Source of the DNA: Dastarcus helophoroides
Taxonomy: Eukaryota > Arthropoda > Insecta > Coleoptera > Bothrideridae
Length of the DNA: 64,000 nucleotides
Direction: 5' to 3'
NCBI GenBank assembly: GCA_028583605.1
Contig: CM053326.1
Coordinates: forward strand, 32,642,431 to 32,706,430
Numbering within the stretch: the first letter of the stretch is position 1; each line of letters begins with the position of its first letter. A program made the position numbers and the translations under genes. Below, in pieces: positions 34,918 through 45,600 of the stretch. Below the pieces are notes generated by a model. It saw nothing but the letters and a program-made list of their open reading frames with translations. It was not told the DNA's origin and searched no databases.

Positions 34918-36465
34918 TAAATTGGAGGTGAGTGGAGGTCGAGTGATCCAAACGTCGTCGTCTCCGAAGAGATCCCCGAAATTAACCAACAAGAACTGAG
35001 GTTAGCACTGAAAGAGATGAGAAACCCAAAGGCTCCCGGAGAAGACCAAATGACAAATGAGATGCTCAAGACTGGAGGAAAAGGTTTAGACAAAGCGCTT
35101 CTTATTCTTCTCAACAAATGCCTGAAAGAAGGAAGATTTCCTGATGCATGGAGAAATTCTGAGGTCACCATCCTCTTCAAAAAAGGCGATTCAGCGAACA
35201 TCGAAAACTACCAGCCTATCAGCCTTCTCTCGATGCTATACAAGCTCTTAATCAGAATAATCACCAACCGTCTCAACAATAAGCTCGATTTCTACCAAAC
35301 TGTGGAACAAGTTGGATTCAGAAAGGGTTACAGCACGATCGATCATATCCGAACAGAGTGTACAGTGATCGAGGAATGCACTGTCCCACTCCATCTGGTA
35401 TTCGTCGATTACCAAAAAGCCTTCGACTCTATAGAAATCTGGGCAACCTTGCATGCGATGAACGCTGCAAGGATTAACCCAAGATACTCAAACCTCATCA
35501 GAAACATCTACGAACACGCTAATCTCCACATCAAAGTTGAAGAAGACTTAGTCATTGGGAGGATACCGATCAACAGAGGAGTCAAACAAGGCGACACTAT
35601 TTCACCGAAGCTGTTTAGGTTCGCACTACAAGATGTCTTTAAAAATCTGACATGGCAACAGAAAGGAGTCAATATCGACGGAAAGTTTCTGAGTCACCTA
35701 CACTTCGCTGATGACATCATCCTAATGAGCACCGACGCGAATAAACTTAAAGATATGTCAAGAGAGTTGAAAGAAGTTTCGGAGACCTTGGAACTGAGGA
35801 TGAACCTTCAAAGAACCAAGGTCATGTGTTCAGACCACAGTCAGGTTACGCTCGACAACCACACACTTGAAGTGTGTACCTTGGCCACAAGATCAGGCTC
35901 GACAAAGAAAATCAGACCGCAGAAATCACCAGGCGAGGTGGCTTGATATGTGCGGCATTTGGGAAACTTGCCCATATTCTTAGGAAACCGGACATTCCCA
36001 TCAACCAGAAACGGAGTCTTCGACTCTTGCATATTGCCTGTCATGACATACGTCCTCGAGACTAACCCTAACACAAAGCAGGACGCATTGTTTAAGGGTA
36101 TGCCAACGAACGATAGAGCGCGCAATGTTGGAAATCAGTTTGAGAGATCGAGTCAGAAGGCGAAGCCATCAGAGAGAGAACGAGAGTCGTCGATGTCATA
36201 GAACGTGTAACCACTAAATAAATGGAGCTGGGCAGGACACGTCGCCAGAGATGATATTAAATGGACGAAGGCGATAATACAATGGAGACCTAGTGAAACT
36301 AAACGAAGTGTCGGACGCCCTCAAACAAGTTGGCGAGACGATATCCAGAGGCCAGCTGGCAAAAACTGGATCTTGAATGCTCAAGATAGAGAGCGGTGGA
36401 AAAACATGGAGGGGGCCTATGTCCAGGAGTGGATGAGAACGGACCAAAGAAGAAGAAGATTTTAA
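34918..36465 (+). mobile_element. RTE-clade non-LTR retrotransposon, 5' truncated and frameshifted
   Basis: Open coding sequence enters at the left junction and runs to 35946, from the region just ahead of RT (MRNPKAPGEDQMTNEML) through the palm. Visible boxes are FKKGDS..ENYQPISLLS, QVGFRKGYSTIDHI, the motif A segment FVDYQKAFDS, NRGVKQGDTISPKLF and the motif C segment HFADDIIL, so the catalytic Asp residues survive. The frame shifts near 35870 and again near 35970. The C-terminal RTE signature persists in pieces (YLGHKIRLDKENQ, SCILPVMTY, SWAGHVAR, GRPQTSWRDDI, AQDRERW, AYVQEW). The APE endonuclease is missing. The short 3' end is AG-rich (GACCAAAGAAGAAGAAGA). No intact ORF remains. Confidence 0.9.
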
Positions 36466-37265
36466 AATTTAACAAAAGAACTGAAATTAAGGTTGTAATA
36501 CGAAAGCTTGACAAACAGGCTAAATCTTGGAATGTAGACTACTGCTTTTGATAAAGTCGAAATTTTGGGTAAAAAATAAATTATAGATAAAACGTAATCA
36601 CTTCCAAACTCAGAATTTCTAGAAAAATTAAAATTTCCAGATTTAACACTAAACTTTGGAGAACGGACCAAAATTTCGAATTTTATCTCAAACGTTTGAA
36701 AAAAAAACTCGATATTTTATTTATGAAAAATGTGCCAATTATGTAATTCCTAATAACGTTCAAACATGTAATATTTTTCAGGGAGGTGCAGGAATACCCA
36801 ATGGTTATTTTTCCCAACTATTTAAGGGTTGTTGAGGCTATGAGAGAAATATGATTCGTTGATAAACAACGTGAACGTAGCTCAAAAAATTTGCGTCCTC
36901 TCATAAATTAACAAAACTAAAAACGTTTGTAATGGTCATTGGAAAATATTTCTCGAGTAGTAACCATTTTAAAACACTTGTACATATTCAGTTTCAAAAT
37001 ATTTCACATAGTTCGCGACAACACATCAACTTTTTCCTGCAACTGGTTATCGCCACTGACCTTCATACGAGAAAGTGAATCATCCAAGATGGTAGCGCTT
37101 TCAATAATATTAATATACTCAGAATTCTTTCATCATACTTTTTTAATTACTGGGGGCCGACAAAATGTTTGAAAACTTTTATAATTCTGGAAAACAATTT
37201 TATTGTTGTTAGCTTTCTCCTTTCTCGTACAACACAGGAGGATTTAAAAACAAAAAGTCCTAATT
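36466..37265. other. Intergenic DNA
   Basis: A short low-complexity tail to about 36720, then ordinary AT-rich sequence. The frame at 36939-37172 has no recognisable domain. Confidence 0.5.
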
Positions 37266-37526
37266 TCAACAATAACCATTTATTTGTTTAAAATATGGTA
37301 CATAAGGCAGTCTTGACTTTCTAATATAGCAATAATTCGTTTTCAAGGCATCGTATCTTATGCAGGCATAACATTGCATTATAATCAAATTCTCTACCTT
37401 TCTAAGTGTGTTCTCTTCTTCATCTATTGGTTTTTCGTTTTCACTCACTATAGGAATATTATCAATAAAACGGGATAATATTCCAAGGTTTGTTTTCTTA
37501 ATTGCTAATTGTATATAATAAAGCTA
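37266..37526 (-). other. Exon-like open frame of unknown identity
   Basis: On the - strand a frame is open from about 37526 to a TGA at 37266-37268. It gives a balanced peptide with an acidic part (VSENEKPIDEEENTL) followed by LIIMQCYACIRYDAL and a tail RLPYVPYFKQINGYC. It has no ATG of its own near the start; the first codon of the longest reading is GTG, so it would have to be a terminal exon. A CAATTAG that could act as acceptor lies near its 5' end. I do not recognise the protein, and chance is possible in DNA this AT-rich. Confidence 0.25.
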
Positions 37527-39169
37527 TGAAATGCAAACCTAATTATATATAGATCAAAAAAATTGCACCAAATGGATGTGACAAATTACTTTCAATAAAA
37601 ATCTATTAATTTAAAATATTTACAAGACTTTGGGGATGGAATGCAAGCACTGTTTAAAATTATTCAGATATAGAAAAATCAAAGTTCAAATAAACTGACG
37701 TGATAAGCATGGAAGTTCATCAATTAAAATCTTTTGAAAAAAGCAAAATTTACACTTTAAAATCAAAATTATGCAAACAAATAAATAAAATAAAAACCAA
37801 ACGCTTTAATTTTTACAAATATTCCAAATTTCTTTAAAAAATACATCATTTATTTACATAAACTATGAAATATCGACCAAAAATGTTTTCAAAATAATAA
37901 GAAAAAAGGCTATTAGGAGAATTCATACAAAAAAAGAAAGTAGACAAAGCACAGCTATAACAAGAAAGGAAATTGGTCTGAATGAAAAAAACCTTAGTTT
38001 TTTCCTGACAAATAGTGTTATCGCAAATGGATGCAGATACTGTAAAATCAATTCAGTCGCTATTTGATTCTTTGACTTGAAATAATTACAAACTTACTTT
38101 ATAAGGACAAATAGTATTTAAAGTATCGCATGTTTAATTAAAAAAGTCATTAAACTAATTGAAAAATTTCTTGTGCTTTTAACGTATGTTTTAAATAGAT
38201 TATTAGAGACTGAGAACTGCAATAAATATATTTGAACAGATGTCTCATTTGAACTACTAACAAAACAAATAACTGACGGAAAACCCAGTGATTTTGTTTA
38301 AGATCACTGGAAAACCCTAAAGCGGCTCGATGTTTTTGTGTCTTATTAATTTAAATCAAATTTCGTCAAAGAAAATAATTTTCGAAAGGATTTTTATTCG
38401 CCTTAGATAATTCTAACCTCTTTGTGAAAATAAGATGCCCAACTGACACTTGACAGATCAACCAAAACAATCAGCAAGTGCAGGCCTTTTTCACTACATC
38501 CTCTTCTAACAAAAAATCACACCACAATTGATGGCTTTTTCAACTGAACACTTGATATAAAGGGTCTAACCTACTTAATCAAATTGAAAAAATCCTGTGC
38601 CTTCAGAAAAGCAGTTACATAGAACATATTTTTGATTCTTCTTTACATCCGGACGTAGCATCATAATGACAATGACATTAAAATTTCTTATGTTATTACT
38701 ATTAAATAAAAATACAAATATAGATCTTTGGTCTATAAAGTTCTGACAAATGTCAGTTTTTATTATATTTTTGCTTGCATTCTACCCAGAGTTCAGGGTT
38801 TTAAGCGTAACAGATTGCCAATAAAATGACCAAGTTTTCTTTGTTTGTCACGTTATTGAAAATCGTGTAACATCGCAGGGTAATCAAATATAAACCGAAA
38901 AAATTTCCCTAATTCTCGTGAGGTACACCGATCACCTTCTCGATCATTATTAGTTGGATGAAGGGCGTCAGGGTGAGAGGAACTAATTTTTAACCCTTTC
39001 CAATGACTTTATGATCAGCATCGCCCCCTAGTAGGCCGATTGAATCACTATGTTTAGTCTTTAACGCTAGAAATCTAAATTTACGCTGTAAATCCAAACC
39101 TTTGAAATATAGCAAAGCCTGACGAAACATTTCAATGATGAGATGCATTACTGATATTTTCTTGTGACA
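37527..39169. other. Intergenic DNA
   Basis: AT-rich, moderately unique sequence. I see no coding exon, RNA gene or mobile element. Confidence 0.5.
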
Positions 39170-39560
39170 GTCCGGATTGGAATTTCAAACAGATCGAGCA
39201 CTTCAATCCGATCCGACCAAGATCCGGTCTCTTGGTCGGATTGGATCGAGTCAAGCGGATCGAAACTCCTACTTGACCCGATAAAAACCGGACTCGACAG
39301 TTTAAATTTTGTTCGTGCTTATATTTTGTACATTTCAACCTAACAACATGATACAATATCACTTACAAACTCTGTGACTAACTTCCCTCGGATACCGATT
39401 TCGCCTGTTCTTTTCGAAAATATTTTCTCTTCTTTAACAGATTGAAAATGGATCGGATCAAGTCAAGTTAAAGCAGAATGAAGCCCAGGCGAGGAGACTC
39501 GCCCAAGTTAATCCATTTTGGATCCGCTCGACTTTCAATAGGATCGAACGGAACAATATA
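39170..39560. repeat. GATCCG-rich segment with hairpin
   Basis: Locally GC-richer DNA with many GATCG/GATCCG words. ATCCGACCAAGA (39211-39222) and TCTTGGTCGGAT (39230-39241) form a perfect 12-bp stem with a 7-base loop. Related words (GGATCGGATCAAGTCAAG, GGATCCGCTCGAC) recur at about 39450-39550. The origin is unknown, possibly a decayed mobile element. The - frame across it (39132-39362) is a translation of the repeat. Confidence 0.5.
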
Positions 39561-39665
39561 AATATACTCAGTAGTGATTCTCGTTTGTTGGAGGCATGGA
39601 ATAAAATAACGGTTTATATTTGATTTCCCCTCGTACTTAAAAAGTGTCTAACCCGAATTAAAAAA

Positions 39666-42600
39666 TTATACATCATAAAATATCGAGGCAAAAGGATATC
39701 TAATTGTAAATGCGATTACAGAACAAAATATTTGAATAGTTAATAAAATAGTAGTCAGTTTGGCTTCATGAAGAGGACCCAAATACAACAAAACTAAATT
39801 AATAAGCGTAAAATTATTAGTTGTCACGTAACCGTTTTTCTCTTGCCAACTAATCAATTTAAACGTTTTAAACAACTTAACAACGAATTTCCCCAAAATG
39901 CTCAATTCACTGTAATGAAACTTTGTAACGCTTATTTCTAATTTATTGGATTTTGAATTGAATTTCGGAAGCCTATGCCTCGGACACGGAATCAAATGAA
40001 ATATTTGAGGTACAGAGTATAAGAAATTGAACACTTGAGGCACGAAAAATAAGAGCGTCGTCTTGCTAAAGTGACCTAAAATCCCAACAACGGCGAAGGT
40101 CATACCAGAGAAGTAGCAAAATGTGTCACCAACGAATACCTTTGACGGATACCTGAAAAAAAAAAGACTTTCAAATATATGCAAATATACAATCTATAGT
40201 GAATTTCAGACTGAGAGTGCAGTACGGTCTCTTATGCAAAGCACTGTTGTCAGTTGGCGCTAGGTAGATACCAACTGGAAGCAGGTCCGCATTATAGGAA
40301 TATCCAGTGCGGCCACTCTCGAAGCTATATGAATTCGCGTCGTGAACGTAACTGCTCAACCCTGCCCTGTAGCGCCTAAAGTACACCTGGCAACGCTGTT
40401 CATCTATCGTTCGTAAGAAATACATTGTCCTATGCTGGCCGTACTGCATTCTCAGTCTAAAATTCAATATAGACTACACTAATGCAGCCTTCCAAGCGTG
40501 TATAGTGAGTGAATCATAGGTGGAAATTATCAACAGTTGAAACACAAACGCTTAGCAAAGAGGTTCCTCTTTAGGAAGGTCCCAGAATCTTACCTAATGC
40601 ACAGATCAATAGCTTTCAACATTTATCAGATTCAGAGTTTGGAAACCAAACTTCGATCTTGTTAGATCTCGTTAACCAAACTGACGAAATCTAACAAGAT
40701 CGAAACCGGTCTTTGGTTTCCCAACTCTGAATCTGATAAATGTTCAAACCTGTTCGTTTGCGCATTAGTTTCAAGTACATGTTTAAACTGATCATATTCA
40801 CATCAAAATGTCAACGTTAATCAAAATTTAAAAAAATACAGTCACGGGGATTGCGGACAGAAGTGAAAACGTAACTTAACTTAAAACTAGGAAATACTTA
40901 ATAGTGTTTTTTTTTTAATTTTCAAATTAAGTGAAGTTTTCTAAAATTTAGATAAGATTGCATACTTTCAATTTTTATTTCCTCCAACAATTTCGACTGT
41001 AAACTACTTCCAAAATATTTAAAAATTTGACTTTTATTTCAAAGTCTAGAATTTCTTGAATTTTTGAGCGTAAACTGGAACATCTCTTTTCTTTAGATTA
41101 AATATCCTTTTTATTTTCTAATATCTTGACTTTTTTTTTAATTTTGACTTCAACCTCGAAGTATATATTTTTAGATTGTTTGGAAAATTTTGACCTTTAT
41201 CTCGAATTATCGAATTTCTTCTCAAATTTTGGAGTCTAAATCATAACAAAATTAGGATTTTTTTAATAATATTGATCATTTTAAATTTCGACATAACTTC
41301 GAAAAGTTGATTTACTTTTTTGAAATTTCGATAATCGTTGAAAAAAAATATTTTTTTTTCAAAATCTACTACATTTTTCTCAAAATTGCGAGTTCCCATT
41401 TTTAGTTGTTATGTTTTTTTCCCTAAAATTTCGTCCAGTTTAATGCTTTAAATTTTTCCACAAATTCAGACCATTTTTTGAAATTGCCACTTTTCGAAAT
41501 TCCGATTTTATATTTTTCTCTACAATTTCAAATCTAAATTTAAAATTTGAGAGATTTTTATTTTTTTTTTCAAAATGTTGATCTTTATATCGAAATTTCA
41601 AATTTCTTCTCGAATTGTTGCGTGTAAACTGGAACACTTTTTTTTTCTTTAAATTCAAAATTCTTTTTATATTCTAATATTCTTATTTTTTTTAATTCGA
41701 CTTCAATCGCGAAATATTGATTTATTTTTCGAAACATCGCTAATTGTTTTTTACAATTTTTTTTTGAAACTGACTATTTCTCAAATTACCGAGTTCACAC
41801 TTTTAATGTTTATTTATTTTTATCTTTAACCGTAATTTTTCTTTTTCTATAATCTAGACCTTTTTAATTGTACTTAAATCTCGAAATGTTAATTAATCAC
41901 ATTGAAATTTCAAAATGTTTTTTTAAATTATTTTTTCCAAACATCATATTTTTTCTCAAAATTGGGAGTTTGCTAAAATTTCGAGTTTTTCTGAAAACTT
42001 CCATTTATTTAAAAATTCTGAGTTTTTTTTAAATAAATTACGATTTTTTAAAATTTTTTAGTTGTTTTTCTTAATAATTACAACTTAACTGTCAACTTTG
42101 ATTTTTCTTGAAATGTACTATAACGCAAACATTCGAGGATTTTTTAAATACATTTAGAGATCAATAATATTTTTCGCGAAATTTAGCTTGAACTTTAAAC
42201 AAGAATTATTTTATAGAAAGATTTTGTTTCAATGTAGACTTTTTCTTAAATATGTATCCACAGTTTTATTTTCAAATTTACCTTTTTTTATAACTATCGT
42301 TTTCCATACACTCAAAATTAAATAAAACTGTTCCTAAATTAAGTGATCTAGTTAAGTCATTATAAGTGTCAGCGCAAGGTCCGAATTTCGTGTCCCCCAA
42401 TAACACAGCCATAGATGTTATATGTGAATAAAAATAACACAACAGGCGCTTCATGCGACCATCCCTTAGTTACGACACTGCATCAAAAAATATCTTCTTG
42501 GAGTAAAGAACAGTTAATGTGAAATGAGCTTTAACCTAGTTACTTTTAAAACCGTTGGTGCTATTGCATTATTTTTATGGAATGACATTTGTCATCTGTT

Positions 42601-45600
42601 AAATGTCAACTTCTATGACTAAATTTAAAATTTTTTATGGGCGGTGGTGCATTCCTATAAAATAATGAAAATAAACACCTTGAAAAGAAGCAAGTTGCCC
42701 CATTCGACCGATTTACACTTCAGATGAAGAATCAGAGGTGAAAATGTAGTTTCGCAAATGTATATATTTAGATTCCACAAAAGGGCCATCCTTGGGTTCC
42801 TATTGTTCGTCCAGTTTATTTTAATCGCTTCCTATTTCTATTTACATGGTAGCACCAGCTTTAAAGAGCAAAACAACGAATATATAACATTTGTTACCGC
42901 TGATATTAGAGTAGACACCAAAAATGCCACATATCATAGAGAAAACGATAGTCTATTTCTAAAGAGTGTTACAACTAATTCTAGATATAAAGATTTTAAT
43001 TCTAGCTTATGTTACCGAGATGGGACTGATCTAAAAGCAATGAAGCGCACAAAGAATTTGAACTGGAAGTGTGAATGTAACGATTTATGGCATGGAAATG
43101 ATTGTGGACAACCTGAAGTAATATGGAGGGCTTTTCTAAATTATAGGAAAACTCTACATATTAAAGGTCCCAGATTAATTAAAAGACGCTTACTCTATAT
43201 TCTTAAAGTAGACAAACTTACAACTGATTGGGTTGAAATCCAAGTAAACGAGCTTAATAACATTGTGGAACTATTCGTACTTTACGAAGAGGAAGGTGAG
43301 TCTTTTTTATCCTCTCAATTAGAAAAAGGGTTTCTTCAGAAACACCACCAGAAAATTTTGTATCTCAGTGATAAAAATCTGTGGCACAAAGTAAAGAAGA
43401 CTGTTAAAAATTTAAGAGAAAGTGATATTGTTATATGCACAAAAAGTAACGAATTCCTTAATAAATTGGCGTTAAACTTCCTGAAATATTACGACAATTG
43501 GCCCGAACCAGTAGAATTTAGGTTACGGTGGACGTCATTTGGGTTCTTCTGGATGCATCCAAATAAGACCATTATAAAAAGAGGTTTGAGTACTGTCCAA
43601 TACTTAGATGAGTTCTTGGATGGGAATTTAAATCTTCTAGCAGGAGCAAGAAATACAAATCACTTCCAAAGGGGAATAGTCCTGGGAGATCTGAACCACA
43701 TCGGCGGTTGGTTTTGCGAATTTTGTCTAACTCCTCCAGATGTGGTGGAATTTTTATCTTCAAATCAACCGCTGGTTCGTTTAAAGTGGAAAAATCAAGT
43801 AATAGACACGAATTTTATTGAAGAACTAATTGAAAATGGGATATACATTGACGGGAAAACAGAACTGATTAAAATTAGAAAGTATCAGGATAAATATTTT
43901 GCTCCTGAATATGTGATGGAACGCAATGTCAACTTTGATTTTTTATTGCAAAACTTATACTCGAAGATGGATTATTATGAAGGATAATCTTTAAGCTTTA
44001 TTAATAAAACTATTTTGATATGTGCCTGTGATATGTTTAAATTATTGACTGTATAATAAAGAAGTAATTGAGTATTGTATTTAGAATCATTTTTCCTAAC
44101 AAATTATCTTTATTTAACCAAAATGGACATTTTAGCAGAGAATTGCAGGTAATTTAATAAGTCAATCAAATACACTGCTTTTGGCAGAAGACAAAACGAA
44201 AATCTCTAATTAAAAAGATGATTTGGACCAGTTACAAGACAAACCAATGTTTGAAAACATTCCAATAAATTTATAACAGCAAGAAATTTTAAAAAGCATT
44301 CAACTCTTCAGAAGTTGAAATTTTCAAAAAAAAAATTAAAACCTTGGGGCATAAAATATAGTTGGAGACTGCAAATTCCTATACAGTTCAGCTTGGCATA
44401 GTGAGAACTTGTATCTATCGAGACTTTTTCTATAGAACTGGATGGAATTTTGGCTGATAAGTAAAGAAAAAAGTTCGAATTTTGAGATAAGTTAAAATTT
44501 CTGTTTTTAAGACAAAAACGGTACTCCACATTTAAGGTTTTGGATTTAAAGCTTGAATTTTCAGAAAAAACTTTAAATTTCTCGTTTAAAGGTCGAATTC
44601 TCAACTTTTTGTCTACTGTAATACAAAATTTGGATATCTAACTAAAAATTTGGATTTTTTTTCTTAAAATTTTGACGTTCTTCCCAAAATTTTGAATTTA
44701 AAATAAAGCAATAGATAAATTCAAATTTCGAGACGAAAGTTCAAATTTCTTTTTCACCTTGAAATAGTTTTAATTCTAAAATTAAAAAAAAATCTCGAAA
44801 TTTCTAGATTACCGGTGAAATTTTCGAGTTTCTTTCAAAAGTCTACTGTTTTTCCTAACATTCAACCATAAATTCGAAATTTTGACATCTAATTAAAAAT
44901 TTGGGCCTTTTCTCGAAAATTAGATTTTTTCTCTCAATTTTGACTGTTTCAGCAAATTTTGACATTTTTTCTGCAATTCTGGATTTAAAGGAAAGAATAA
45001 GTTCAAATTTTGAGATAGTGTTAAAATTTCCATTTTTCCTTCGAATCAATCGAGTTTTCAACTTCTTTATTTAAAAATTCTATTTCTTTCACAATTGTAA
45101 TTGCAATCCAAAGTTTTAATCATTTTTTTGACCTTTATTTTTAGAAATAGCGGCTTCCAAAATTCCAACTTTTAACTTAAAAGTTGGACTTGGTGATTTC
45201 TTAAAATTTCATCTTTTTCTTTGGATTTGCGACTTACTTAAAAAGTTCAAAATGTAAGAAGATTATTTTGAAGTTTGGGAATTAAATTTCAAATTTAGAG
45301 CAAAAATATGCAAATCAATGTCCACACTTCTAAAAAAAAGTGTCCAAATTAAAGTTTGCTCTCTATGCCTTTATAGATTTGAATTGTGCATAATTGACCA
45401 TCATCATGCACAATCAGAAATAAATCTTGACGAAATTTTGCAACTAGTGCAAATGTACCATCAGTTGTACTTATAAACTTATAATTTTGTTAAACTATCC
45501 TTTTTAAAAGAAACTCAGTTTGCCTATAAGCAAAGTTTGTATTAAATATTGAATGATGAATAATAATAGTACTGCACTGCAGTCAGTCAGTACCTTACCA

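Noticed and set aside
43572..43763. 63-codon - frame
   Set aside because: Antisense shadow of the MGAT3-like gene.
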